Source: DASWIP01 sp036397635 (GTDB lineage Bacteria > Actinomycetota > AC-67). Taken from it: a stretch of 49,919 bases of DNA. The DNA lies in the NCBI GenBank assembly GCA_036397635.1, contig DASWIP010000074.1:1-49919 (forward strand), given 5' to 3'. Below the pieces are notes generated by a model. The model was given only the letters and a program-made list of their open reading frames with translations. It ran no database searches and was not told the DNA's origin. This document shows, piece after piece, positions 7,922 to 16,528 of the stretch (its first letter is position 1; each line of letters starts with the position of its first letter). Position numbers and translations under genes: made by a program.

Positions 7922-10074
7922 GACGCAGGAGCCTCCCCGAAGACCTTGGTGGGCAGCGCATAGCGCTGATCGGGCCGCAGGGCGGCGATGCCCTGAGACT
8001 GGACGGTTGGCGCCAGGGGCGTGAGCTGCTTCTCCCACGCTTCAGGGCTGTAGTCGGAGAACAGGCTGGGCACCACGATGTGTTGTCGCATCGCGATCAC
8101 GCGCAGGATCGCGTCGCGGAAGCCGTAGACGATCTGGGCGAGCCCGCCGGGGATGAAGATCAGCATGCCGATGCCCAGCACGCTTTGCAGCAACTGCTGG
8201 CCCTGCGGTCCGAGCACCTGCGACGCGCCGGTGAACAGCAGCGCTCCCAGGAACACCCCACTGACCGACGAGATGCCCCCGATCACCGCGAGGATGAAGA
8301 TCAGCAGGCTCGCGAAGGCCCCATAGGACTGCTCGGACATGCCGAGATCCTTGTGGACGAGCAGCGCGCCGCCCATCGCCGCGATGAAGCCCGAGATCGC
8401 GAACGCGGTGAGCCGCGCGCGCACGATATCGATGCCGAAGGACTGGATCCCGGTCTCGTTGTCCCGGATCCCGATCAAGATGCGTCCCGCGCGGCTGCGA
8501 CGGAGAGCACCCACGACGACGGCGGTCACCAGGAAGAACGCGAGCATCAGGTAGTACATGGACTTGTGGTCTTCGAAGTCGAGGAACAGCAGGGTGGGTG
8601 GATCCACCTCGCGCGGCACCCAGTTTCCCAGGAAGCGAGGATCGAACAGGAGCACGGCGCCTACGGCGGCAAGCGCGAACGTCGAGACGGCCAGGAACAA
8701 TCCCTTGATGCGCAGGGCCGGCAAACCGACCAGGAACGCGGCGACCGCGCCGACGAGTCCCGCCCCGGGCACGGCGAACCAGTAGGGGATCCCCATCCGA
8801 GACGTCATCACGCCGCCGGCGAACGCGCCGAGTCCGGCGAAGAACCACTGCCCGAGGCTGATCTGGCCGGTCCACCCCGTGAGGATGACCAGCGAGGTCG
8901 CGATGATCGCCGTCGTCCAGACGGTCGTGTAGTTCGCGGTCGTCTGCGCGCTGACGAAGAAGGGGAACAGCAGTACGAAGATCGCGCCGACCAGGATCAG
9001 CGCGCGGCGGGTGCGGTTGATCACGGGCAGGGCGAGCATCTCGCGTGGGGTCATTCTGACCTCGCGGACCGCCTTCCAGCTCGTGGACTCGTCGGCGCGG
9101 GTCAGGATCTTGCCCCGCTGCACCAGCAGCCCGATCAGGATCACACCGACCAGCCCGATGTCCAGGAAGGTGGGATCGTTCAGCGAGAAGCTCATGGACT
9201 GGCGCAGGAGCACTAAGCCCGTGCCGGCGAAGAATGCAACCGGCATGCTCTGCATACGTGCGACGACGCAGGCGGCCAATGGCAGCACGAGCAGGAGGAA
9301 GTCACCGGCGACCGCCGGGTTGAACCCCTCCACCGGCTGCACCGCGATCACCCCGACGCCCGAGACCAACCCTGCGATCGTCCACACCCCGACCTGCAGC
9401 GCCTTCACGTTGATGCCGAGGAGCGACGCGCGGTCGGCGTTCTCGGCCGAGGCGCGGATCGCAGTTCCCACGCGGGTGCGGCGGAAGAAGATAACGAGGC
9501 CGACCGCCGTGCCGGCGAGCAGCAGGAAGTGGATCAGGTGGATCAGCCGGAACGGCGTGACGCCGATGGTGACGCTGGTGTCCGGGTACGGCCCGAGGAT
9601 CGCAGGGAAGGTACGGACTTCACCTTCCTGATGGAAGACGCCGTCGAGCTGGCCCGAGATGTAGGCGACCAACCCCACGACGAGGATGGTACCGACGGTC
9701 AGCACGAGCCGCGGGTGCCGGTAGAACAGTGTCGCGAAGATCGTCCCGATGAGCGCACCGATCAGGGGGCCGCCCAGGACAGCCACCGCGAGCGCGAACG
9801 GGTAGGGCAGCAGACTCTGCGAGATCAGCTCGTAGAACACCTGCCCCGCGATCAGGCCCATCGCGATCTGCGCGAAGTTGATCACCCGGACGGTGCGATA
9901 GATGAGGATGAGCGCGACTGCAGCCAAGCCCGTCGAGAGCGCGGGGAGGAGTCCCAGCAGGAAGATGTCGGGGCCGGCGGGGTGATTCAGCAGACGCGTG
10001 ATCAGGAACCCGGCGCCGATCGCGCCGGCGCCGATCAGGATCCGTTTCTGCCCATCGGATAGTGCTGCGAGCAT
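7918..10074 (-). CDS. Fused LivH-LivM branched-chain amino-acid-type ABC permease, 718 aa
   Basis: ATG 10074 follows AGGAGAGGG. Residues about 35-335 match LivH-type permeases (RTRVGTAIRASAENADRASLLGIN is the cytoplasmic coupling segment), and about 370-650 match LivM (SRAGRILIGIRDNETGIQSFGIDIVRARLTAF region). Separate LivH and LivM are each about 300 residues, so this is a full-length fusion of both, with a short linker at 335-370 and about 65 hydrophilic residues at the C-terminus. It should form the membrane channel of a HAAT-family importer energised by the ATPase pair encoded next. The family usually moves branched-chain amino acids, amides or urea. No solute-binding protein of the usual type lies in the operon. 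Confidence 0.92.
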   Translation of the reverse strand: MLAALSDGQKRILIGAGAIGAGFLITRLLNHPAGPDIFLLGLLPALSTGLAAVALILIYRTVRVINFAQIAMGLIAGQVFYELISQSLLPYPFALAVAVLGGPLIGALIGTIFATLFYRHPRLVLTVGTILVVGLVAYISGQLDGVFHQEGEVRTFPAILGPYPDTSVTIGVTPFRLIHLIHFLLLAGTAVGLVIFFRRTRVGTAIRASAENADRASLLGINVKALQVGVWTIAGLVSGVGVIAVQPVEGFNPAVAGDFLLLVLPLAACVVARMQSMPVAFFAGTGLVLLRQSMSFSLNDPTFLDIGLVGVILIGLLVQRGKILTRADESTSWKAVREVRMTPREMLALPVINRTRRALILVGAIFVLLFPFFVSAQTTANYTTVWTTAIIATSLVILTGWTGQISLGQWFFAGLGAFAGGVMTSRMGIPYWFAVPGAGLVGAVAAFLVGLPALRIKGLFLAVSTFALAAVGAVLLFDPRFLGNWVPREVDPPTLLFLDFEDHKSMYYLMLAFFLVTAVVVGALRRSRAGRILIGIRDNETGIQSFGIDIVRARLTAFAISGFIAAMGGALLVHKDLGMSEQSYGAFASLLIFILAVIGGISSVSGVFLGALLFTGASQVLGPQGQQLLQSVLGIGMLIFIPGGLAQIVYGFRDAILRVIAMRQHIVVPSLFSDYSPEAWEKQLTPLAPTVQSQGIAALRPDQRYALPTKVFGEAPAS

Positions 10075-10081
10075 CCCTCTC

Positions 10082-11215
10082 CTAGCTTGACTCGTCGTTG
10101 TCCTTCGGGCTGGTGCACTGGGGGTCGGGGTTCGTGCCGGCGAAGTCGACCTTGCCGTCCCCGTCGTTGTCGAGCTTGTCCTCGCACTGGGCGGGAGGCA
10201 GCTCCATGATGTTGTTGCTGAACACGCCCTCGAGAAGGTCCCCGAACATGAAGTAGTCGTCCTTGATGGGCCATCCTCCGTACTGGGGTGCGAGCCAGAA
10301 GGTCCCGATCAACCTGTGCTGGAACTCGCCGGTGATCTTCAGATCGAGACTGACCCGATAAGCTGCGCCGAGGTCGGCGCAGACCTGCACTTTGTTGTCG
10401 ATCGCGCCGACGACAGTGGTTGTGCTGATGCTGTTCGGCGAGGGCACGAGCCCGGGTATCTCGACCACCGGCTCGCCGCTCGGGTCGTCGATCGTGCGTG
10501 GCTTCCCTGAGACATCCCCTGCCTCCGAGGTCAGTTCTGTGCCCTGGGCGATCCCGAAGTCCACCAGCTTCAGGTGGGGCTGCGGCGTGATGAAGGTCAT
10601 CGCCTGCCTGTCTGCCCTCTTGGCTGCGTGCGTGGGGATCGTGATCGACTTGAGGTAGATGCCACCCTCCTCGACCTGCTCGTCGGCCTCCCCCGTATAG
10701 ACCAGGAACTGCATCTCGACGCCGTTGAACGTGTCCTCGACGAAGTACTGGAAGCCGAACCGGTCCGGGTTCGTCGGGTCGTAAAAGCTCTGCTCCGGCT
10801 CGACGCCCTTGATGATGCGCTTCTCGACGCGAGCCGTCGGCGGCTGGCCTTCGATCTGGCTCTTGGTGGCCGTCAAGAAGTCGTCCTCTTGAGGCTGCTG
10901 TGACTGGTCGATCGTTGAAACGGTCGGGTCGCGCGCGCCCTGCGCGGTCGTCGGCGGGCACAGGTCTAGTCCCGGGTCCGGCGGCGCCGGAGGAAGGACC
11001 GGCAGGGGTGGCGGCGGCGGGAGCTGGTCGCCGAACGGGTTGCCCGGATCCTGGAACTCCGGTGGCTGTGACGGCGATGGCGCGCCGAACACGAGGTCGA
11101 CCTTCACGGCCTTCGCCGCGACGCCGTCCTGGACCGTGAACAGGCCGCATCCGGTCAGCCCGAACGCGAGCGTCAGCGCGAACGCGCCGACCCTAGGCAG
11201 ATTCGACGGCATCAT
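10082..11215 (-). CDS. Lipoprotein with proline-rich linker and Ca-binding-type motif, 377 aa
   Basis: Two adjacent ATGs (11215 and 11212) follow AAGGAG at 7 nt. The signal ends in lipobox LTGC. A proline-rich stretch (residues about 45-85) acts as a spacer, then a beta-rich domain of about 250 residues with two widely spaced cysteines. The tail CEDKLDNDGDGKVDFAG resembles thrombospondin type 3 / excalibur-like calcium loops common at the C-termini of actinobacterial and myxobacterial surface proteins. The start overlaps the TgpA-like gene by 23 bp, and LivH-LivM begins 7 nt after the stop. Since the operon has an importer but no standard binding protein, this is the best-placed candidate for a substrate- or partner-binding component; that is inference. 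Confidence 0.75.
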   Translation of the reverse strand: MMPSNLPRVGAFALTLAFGLTGCGLFTVQDGVAAKAVKVDLVFGAPSPSQPPEFQDPGNPFGDQLPPPPPLPVLPPAPPDPGLDLCPPTTAQGARDPTVSTIDQSQQPQEDDFLTATKSQIEGQPPTARVEKRIIKGVEPEQSFYDPTNPDRFGFQYFVEDTFNGVEMQFLVYTGEADEQVEEGGIYLKSITIPTHAAKRADRQAMTFITPQPHLKLVDFGIAQGTELTSEAGDVSGKPRTIDDPSGEPVVEIPGLVPSPNSISTTTVVGAIDNKVQVCADLGAAYRVSLDLKITGEFQHRLIGTFWLAPQYGGWPIKDDYFMFGDLLEGVFSNNIMELPPAQCEDKLDNDGDGKVDFAGTNPDPQCTSPKDNDESS

Positions 11216-13595
11216 CGAGCTTCTCCTTCTTCCTGCGGCGGCGCAGCGAGATCTTCGGGATCCGGAACACCTTGCGGAACACAGACCTGAGCCATCCCCG
11301 GAGCGTCCACGTCACCGGCGGCGACAGCAGCTCCGGAGCGTAGGGATTGCGCAGCGATAGTCGGGACACGAGCGAGATCGCACGGATCGTGAACGGTTGC
11401 GCCTCGTACATCCGACGGCGCAGCGAGCGAGACAGTTCCTCCGCCGCCAACACGTCGTCGTCGGTCAGGGAGTCGCGCATGTCGCCCCACAGGGCGCGCG
11501 ACACCAGCCATGCAAGCTGCCGGTGCTCGTCGTCGTGGACGACCTTGCGCAGATACCCCAGCGGCGTGGCGTACGGGTCGCCGACCGCCAGGTCGGTGGC
11601 CATGTCGCGCAGGTCGGTGTAGGCGAGGGCGATGCGCGCTGCTCGCCCGTTCCGGTACGCCCATGCGCGACGACGAGCGCGACGACGCGCCTTATACACG
11701 ACCGGCCACAGCAGCCAGATCAGCAACACCGTGACGATGAACGGTGATGCGAGCAGCAACGCTTTCTGTGCTTGCTTGAACAGTAGGTTCGCCGGAACCA
11801 CTCGCAGGGGCACGAACAGCTGCACCTGGATGTCGTCGCTGGGCAGGATGTCGGCGTCGAGGGTCTGCGCGTCGCTCCCGATCGATGCCTTCGCCTTCTT
11901 CGGCAACCCGGTGATCGAGAACCATCCCTCACCCTGGAAGTACACCTCGAGCCAAGCCGCGCCGTGGAGCGGCCGGTACTCCAAGATCGGGTAGCCCTTG
12001 TCGTTCAAGCCGACCTGCTCGCCGCGATCGAAGCCGTAGCCGATGCGCGAGGGGATCCCGGCCCAGCGGGCGATCAGCGCCTGCGCGGCCACGATCTCGA
12101 ACGGGGTGGCCTCCTTGGTGCCGAACAGCATGTCCTCGACCTTGGCAGGCGGCACCGGGGCCGGCAGGCCCGGCCCGGTCGCGGTGACGGTGTCGAGCAG
12201 CGTCTCGCGCAGGAAGTCCAGGCGCTCCCAGGCTTGCTCGGGCGCCGACTCGATCAGCTCGCGCACCTGGGGCGGCGCCGGCTGGTTCGCGGTGTCCAGG
12301 TAGACCTCGCGGATATCCGGGTTCGGGGGGATGTTGGACTGCTTCAGCTCGTCCTCGGTGGGGAGCAGCGCGAACGCCGCCTGATAGGTCAGCTTGTCGT
12401 CCACCTGACCGGTTTCGACGCGGATGGTCTCGGTGCGGTCGTCCACGACCAGCGTCGGACCCACGACCACGATCGCAGCAAGGCGTCCCGGCAACGGTAG
12501 CACCGTGCCCTCCAGCTCGGAGACCGCGACGTCGACGACCTGCTGGCGTGGCAGATCCGAGATCAGACCCGAGGTTGGGACCGGCGCGAGCGTCGATGCG
12601 CTGAACGGCGGCAGGCGCCAGTTCTCGCCGTCGTAGACGTCGAGCACGCCGGCGCGCCAGGGTCCGGTGAAGAACTGGGACTGAGCGGTGAAAAGGACCC
12701 GGTCTATGACACCTTCGAGCGGGACCGCGCGCGGCAGTTGCGCGCGCTCGGTTGGGTCGTACAGCGGCTCGGGGAACAGCAGGTTCGTCTGGCTTAGCCC
12801 GGCGAGCGCGACCACCAGCACGATCACCAGCGGTGCCGTGCGCGCTGCTCGCTTCAACTCGTAGGCGGTCGAGACGCCCTCACCCTCGCCCCTGTCGGCC
12901 CGGTAGATGATCGCGAGGCCGAGGACGAAGGTGACGAAGGCGATGATGCCCGAGGCGATCTGCAGCTCGGCCGGCTGGGCGATCGCCGCGAACGCGATGA
13001 TCGGCATCGGCGCCAAGACGCCGACGGCCGGCTTGCGCCCGACCGAGCCGATCCATGCGGCCGCGTAGCCCAGGAAGCCGATCGTGACCGGCAGGATCGC
13101 GCGCCACCCATCCTCGAACGGAGCCGGCGGCCGGCGAAGGCGGGCGTTGCCGACCGCATCGCCCATCAGCTCGCCGAGCTTGCTGAGGGATCCGAAGCCG
13201 TCCTGGCTACCGATGGCGATCGCGAACAGGCCGACCACGAAGATGGCGAGCATCGACAGGATCTGGACCAGCACGACCCGCTTGCGCGCGCCGGCCGCCC
13301 ATATCGCGAGGCCGACACCCGCTATCGCGCCGATGGAGGCCAGGACCCGTGGCGTGACCCCGGTGAACATGCCGCCGACCATGAAGGCGGCCCCGAGCAC
13401 CGTCATCATCGCCCCGATCGCGGGACGGACGATCTGCTCGCGCGTGAGCGGGCGCTCCTCCTGCTCGTCGACGACGATACGCCGCGGCCCTTCAGGCGCC
13501 GGTGTCGGTTCGGGCGCCCCCGGAGCTTCGGTTGCCGGCGGAGCGCCGGCCGCCGGCTGCTCGACGACCTCGATGTCTTCGACCTTGGTGCTCAC
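11193..13595 (-). CDS. TgpA-like membrane protein with inactive transglutaminase domain, 800 aa
   Basis: The GTG start at 13595 overlaps the DUF58 stop by GTGA. After a Pro/Ala/Glu-rich cytoplasmic head (1-55), about six membrane helices (55-270) precede an extracytoplasmic region (about 275-610) and a further helix (612-632), then a basic cytoplasmic tail of about 165 residues. This is the DUF3488-transglutaminase layout. The core segment ALIARWAGIPSRIGYGF (506-522) aligns with active enzymes, but the catalytic Cys position is Pro498, the His of HAW is Ala546 and the Asp of the last strand is Thr562. All three predicted catalytic residues are therefore lost, suggesting a structural or peptide-binding role. 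Genes of this type usually accompany MoxR and DUF58, as here. Confidence 0.85.
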   Translation of the reverse strand: MSTKVEDIEVVEQPAAGAPPATEAPGAPEPTPAPEGPRRIVVDEQEERPLTREQIVRPAIGAMMTVLGAAFMVGGMFTGVTPRVLASIGAIAGVGLAIWAAGARKRVVLVQILSMLAIFVVGLFAIAIGSQDGFGSLSKLGELMGDAVGNARLRRPPAPFEDGWRAILPVTIGFLGYAAAWIGSVGRKPAVGVLAPMPIIAFAAIAQPAELQIASGIIAFVTFVLGLAIIYRADRGEGEGVSTAYELKRAARTAPLVIVLVVALAGLSQTNLLFPEPLYDPTERAQLPRAVPLEGVIDRVLFTAQSQFFTGPWRAGVLDVYDGENWRLPPFSASTLAPVPTSGLISDLPRQQVVDVAVSELEGTVLPLPGRLAAIVVVGPTLVVDDRTETIRVETGQVDDKLTYQAAFALLPTEDELKQSNIPPNPDIREVYLDTANQPAPPQVRELIESAPEQAWERLDFLRETLLDTVTATGPGLPAPVPPAKVEDMLFGTKEATPFEIVAAQALIARWAGIPSRIGYGFDRGEQVGLNDKGYPILEYRPLHGAAWLEVYFQGEGWFSITGLPKKAKASIGSDAQTLDADILPSDDIQVQLFVPLRVVPANLLFKQAQKALLLASPFIVTVLLIWLLWPVVYKARRRARRRAWAYRNGRAARIALAYTDLRDMATDLAVGDPYATPLGYLRKVVHDDEHRQLAWLVSRALWGDMRDSLTDDDVLAAEELSRSLRRRMYEAQPFTIRAISLVSRLSLRNPYAPELLSPPVTWTLRGWLRSVFRKVFRIPKISLRRRRKKEKLDDAVESA

Positions 13596-14884
13596 CGGCC
13601 GGCACCCACCTCGGTGTACAACGCCCCGGCGATCGACTGGCCGGGACGGAGCTCGACGACCTGGCAGCCCAATGCCGTGGCGGTGTTGATGGTCTCCTCG
13701 GAGTCCTGGTCCCAGATCAGCGCGACCACCAGCACCGAGACGCCCTTGTTCAGCAGCATCTTCAGGCGCGCGGTCTCCTCGGCGCGGAGCCGCGGTGAGA
13801 TCAGGACCGTGTGCGCGTCGCGCTGGTTGTTGAACACCATGCGCTTGAGCACCTCGTCCAGCGGCTTGCGCTGCATCTCGACGCGCGCGGTGGCATCGAG
13901 CAGTTGCATCGACGAGCCCGCACCGCGCATCTTGCGGGTCAGCGGCCCCTCGTTGGTCTCGATCGAGACCGAATAGCCCTCGGTCAGGTGCTTGACGCCC
14001 AGGGACGCGGCGACGCGCACGCCCGCCTCGAAGCTCTCGCTGGGATCGTCCTTCGAGTGGTAGCGCTGGTTGGTGTCCAGGATGATCGTGATCTGATCGG
14101 TGATGCCCTGCTCGGCCTCACGGACCATCATCACGCCTGTCTTGGCGGTCGCCCGCCAGACGATCCGGCGCAGGTCGTCGCCGGGCTGGTATTCGCGCAT
14201 CCCGTAGAACTCGAGCCCCGAGGGCCACGGCTTCGACACCGGTGGGCGGATCGGCGGATCCTCGAACTGCCGGGTCAGCGGCCTGCTCGAGACCGATTCG
14301 ATGTTGGGGTGGATCAGCACCTCGAACTCGGGCACCAGAACCATCTCGCGCTGTGTCAGCCCGATCGGGTCGCCCCATCGGACCACCAGCGGACCCAGCT
14401 TGTAGGCCCCACGGCGCCTACAGTGCAGCCGGTACGAGTGGATGATGTCCTCGCCCGAGTGCAGCGTCGCGATCGGGAGCTGGACGTTGCGGCCGAGCCT
14501 CTCGGGGATCTCCTCCTCCAGCACGATCGTGGACAGCCGCCGTTTCGCGTGCAGGGTCAGATCGATGCCGAGCACTTCGCCCTCGTGCGCGCGCGCACGC
14601 ACGTCGGACCGCTCACCGCTGAGCGGGAGGTGACGGCGCCCGGTGACGTAGGTCACGATGATCAGCAGGAGCGCCCCGTACGAGAACAGGTACAGCGTCT
14701 TGCCTGCCACCAGGTAGCCGAAGCCCCACAGCGCGAAGGCCAGCAGGATCCCCACCAGCCCGATCGGCGTGATGCCGATCTTGCGTTGAACGCGCTCGAG
14801 CATCGGGCGCCACCGCTTCGAGGAGGTCGCGGCGATGAACGCGTCGCTCAGACGCCCGCCCAGGTCCCTGACCCGTCCTGCCAT
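13592..14884 (-). CDS. DUF58 membrane protein, 430 aa
   Basis: Two hydrophobic segments (about residues 40-80) follow a basic head. The DUF58 signature EFYGMREYQPGDDLRRIVWR occurs near residue 230, followed by a von Willebrand A-like fold (IILDTNQRY, a degenerate MIDAS DxNxR). DUF58 proteins are encoded next to MoxR ATPases and TgpA-like proteins and are thought to act as adaptor or substrate-holding components of MoxR complexes. The start at 14884 is 3 nt past the moxR stop and the end overlaps the TgpA-like gene by 4 bp, so co-translation is expected. Role in this operon is not demonstrated. Confidence 0.9.
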   Translation of the reverse strand: MAGRVRDLGGRLSDAFIAATSSKRWRPMLERVQRKIGITPIGLVGILLAFALWGFGYLVAGKTLYLFSYGALLLIIVTYVTGRRHLPLSGERSDVRARAHEGEVLGIDLTLHAKRRLSTIVLEEEIPERLGRNVQLPIATLHSGEDIIHSYRLHCRRRGAYKLGPLVVRWGDPIGLTQREMVLVPEFEVLIHPNIESVSSRPLTRQFEDPPIRPPVSKPWPSGLEFYGMREYQPGDDLRRIVWRATAKTGVMMVREAEQGITDQITIILDTNQRYHSKDDPSESFEAGVRVAASLGVKHLTEGYSVSIETNEGPLTRKMRGAGSSMQLLDATARVEMQRKPLDEVLKRMVFNNQRDAHTVLISPRLRAEETARLKMLLNKGVSVLVVALIWDQDSEETINTATALGCQVVELRPGQSIAGALYTEVGAGR

Positions 14885-14887
14885 GGC

Positions 14888-15937
14888 CTAGTTCTTCATT
14901 CCCTTCTTGAGGACATCCCTGCCGTTGCCCTCGGACTTGACGTCGCCCATCAGCGGCGCCTTCACGCGGCCGACGACGCGCTCGAGGATCGCCTCGACCG
15001 TCTCGCCGCGCAGCACCGCATCGGGGGCGAGCATCAGACGATGCGCCATCACCGGCATCAAGATGTGGCGCACGTCATCCGGATAGACGTGAGTCCGGCC
15101 GTCGCTCGCCGCGAGCACGCGCGCGGCACGCAGAAGGTTGATCGGCGCTCGCGGGCTGGCGCCCAAGGTGAGTCCGGGCTCCTCGCGGGTTGTTTGCGCA
15201 AGGTCGACGATGTAATAGCCGACCGCATCCGAAGCCTGAACGCTCTCCTGAGCGTAGGTGATCATGTCGGCTGCAACCTCAACGTCCACGACGGGGCCGA
15301 GGTCGTCAACCGCGAGCTTGCTCGCGTTGTCGAACATGATCGTCTTCTCGGCCTCGCGGTCCGGATAGCCCATCCGAAGCTTGAACATGAAGCGGTCGAG
15401 CTGCGCCTCGGGGAGCGGGAAGGTGCCCGCGAGCTCGACGGGGTTCTGCGTGGCGAGGACCAGGAACGGGCGGGGAAGGTTGCGCACGACTCCATCGCCG
15501 GTGACCCGGCGCTCGGCCATCGCCTCGAGCAGCGCCGACTGCGTCTTCGGCGTGGCCCGGTTGATCTCGTCGGACAGCAGGATGTTGGCGAAGATCGGTC
15601 CCTCGTGGAAGACGAACTGCTTCTTTTCCTGGTCGTAGATGCTCGAGCCCGTGATGTCGCCGGGGAGCATGTCGGGGGTGCACTGGATACGGCCGGCTTT
15701 CGCGTTCATAGACTGCGCGAGCGCGCGAGCGAGCACTGTCTTGCCGACGCCGGGCACGTCCTCGAACAGGATGTGGCCCTCAGAAAGCATCGCGACCAGC
15801 GCGAGCCGGATGACCTCTTCCTTCCCCTTGACCACGAGCTGCGCGTTATCGACGACGGACTCGAAGGCCTTCGAGAACTCTTTCGAGTCGAGCCTGGGCC
15901 GACGAACGGCCTTGCGGGTTGGTGAAGTGGTTGCCAT
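14888..15937 (-). CDS. MoxR-family AAA+ ATPase, first gene of the operon, 349 aa
   Basis: The ATG at 15937 follows AAGGGG. Motifs: Walker A DVPGVGKTVLAR (residues about 60-71), Walker B ILLSDEINRA, sensor 1 VLATQNP, and a C-terminal lid domain with GASPRA near the sensor 2 region. Length is normal for MoxR (about 330-350). MoxR proteins act as chaperones that mature or assemble partner proteins, often with cofactor insertion, together with DUF58/VWA proteins. It heads a run of eight genes down to 3664. A 591-bp non-coding region upstream provides room for the promoter. Confidence 0.93.
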   Translation of the reverse strand: MATTSPTRKAVRRPRLDSKEFSKAFESVVDNAQLVVKGKEEVIRLALVAMLSEGHILFEDVPGVGKTVLARALAQSMNAKAGRIQCTPDMLPGDITGSSIYDQEKKQFVFHEGPIFANILLSDEINRATPKTQSALLEAMAERRVTGDGVVRNLPRPFLVLATQNPVELAGTFPLPEAQLDRFMFKLRMGYPDREAEKTIMFDNASKLAVDDLGPVVDVEVAADMITYAQESVQASDAVGYYIVDLAQTTREEPGLTLGASPRAPINLLRAARVLAASDGRTHVYPDDVRHILMPVMAHRLMLAPDAVLRGETVEAILERVVGRVKAPLMGDVKSEGNGRDVLKKGMKN

Positions 15938-16528
15938 CGTTCCCCTTCTTCCCTTCGTGCTGTCCCGAGGTGCCGATCACCCAACGGTTGCATGGTGGCT
16001 CGTGTGTCCGCTCACGGACGGCCCGAGGTCGCCCGGTCGGGCGTGGATGGAGGCCAGATGGCAACCGGTCGGCGCGGCGGGGGTCCCTGCCGCCGTACAG
16101 CGCTCGGATACGCGCTCCTTGGCTGGGGTGACGGCGGCGGTGACCATGTGACCGAGTCTGTGCGGTGACCTATGGCTGGCTTTTGGCTCCATCCCTCGTG
16201 CGCGGTGAACGTGGCCGGACACACGGGATCCACGGACAAGTTGGTGCTCTTCCGCAGGGCGATTCACGATATCCCATTCGCCGGGCCCGGTGCCAATCCT
16301 CCTCGAAGTCCTTTCCTCATCGGTCTTCCTCTTCCGTCACTTCCGGAAGGGAGCATTCGTCCACCGGCGGTGGCCGCGCGAGCGCTGGCAGCGCCGTCGG
16401 GTAGAGGAGGTACGGGAGCCCCCTTCCTCTATCGGCGCGCGCGCGTCCGCCTTTCGCTTCAGAAGGAATCGAAGTCCCTTCGGTCGAACTTCCATGTCCA
16501 CCACGTCCGACACGGAAGGAGAAATCGC
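15938..16528. promoter_or_regulatory. 591-bp divergent control region without a convincing gene
   Basis: This lies between moxR (leftward) and a secreted-protein gene (rightward). Open frames here are short, lack ribosome-binding sites and show no family likeness. Three direct copies of GTGACC occur at 16140-16145, 16148-16153 and 16165-16170 (spacing 8 and 17 nt), about 200-230 nt upstream of moxR, and could bind a regulator. I see no recognised riboswitch or tRNA. Confidence 0.4.

Larger units (their letters stand above)
3664..15937 (-). other. Eight-gene operon linking MoxR/DUF58/TgpA-like module to a fused ABC-MFS transporter
   Basis: Genes in transcription order: moxR, DUF58, TgpA-like pseudo-transglutaminase, Ca-motif lipoprotein, LivH-LivM fusion, MFS-LivF-LivG fusion, cupredoxin lipoprotein, lipoprotein. 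Junctions are +3 nt, -4, -23, +7, -4, +2 and -4 bp, so there is no room for internal promoters or terminators between genes and several starts are translationally coupled. The products predict one membrane-spanning assembly with cytoplasmic ATPases on one side and three lipoproteins on the other. That they form a complex is inference. Confidence 0.75.

Noticed and set aside
6026..7963. 645-codon plus-strand open frame
   Set aside because: Antisense to the MFS-LivF-LivG gene; no family likeness and composition (Arg, Asp, Gln, His-rich) of a shadow frame.
13811..15925. 704-codon plus-strand open frame
   Set aside because: Antisense to DUF58 and moxR, both of which have clear motifs; it has no recognisable domain.
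16140..16170. PHO box reading of the GTGACC/GGTCAC repeats
   Set aside because: Streptomyces-type PHO boxes need an 11-nt period; here the steps are 8 and 17 nt.
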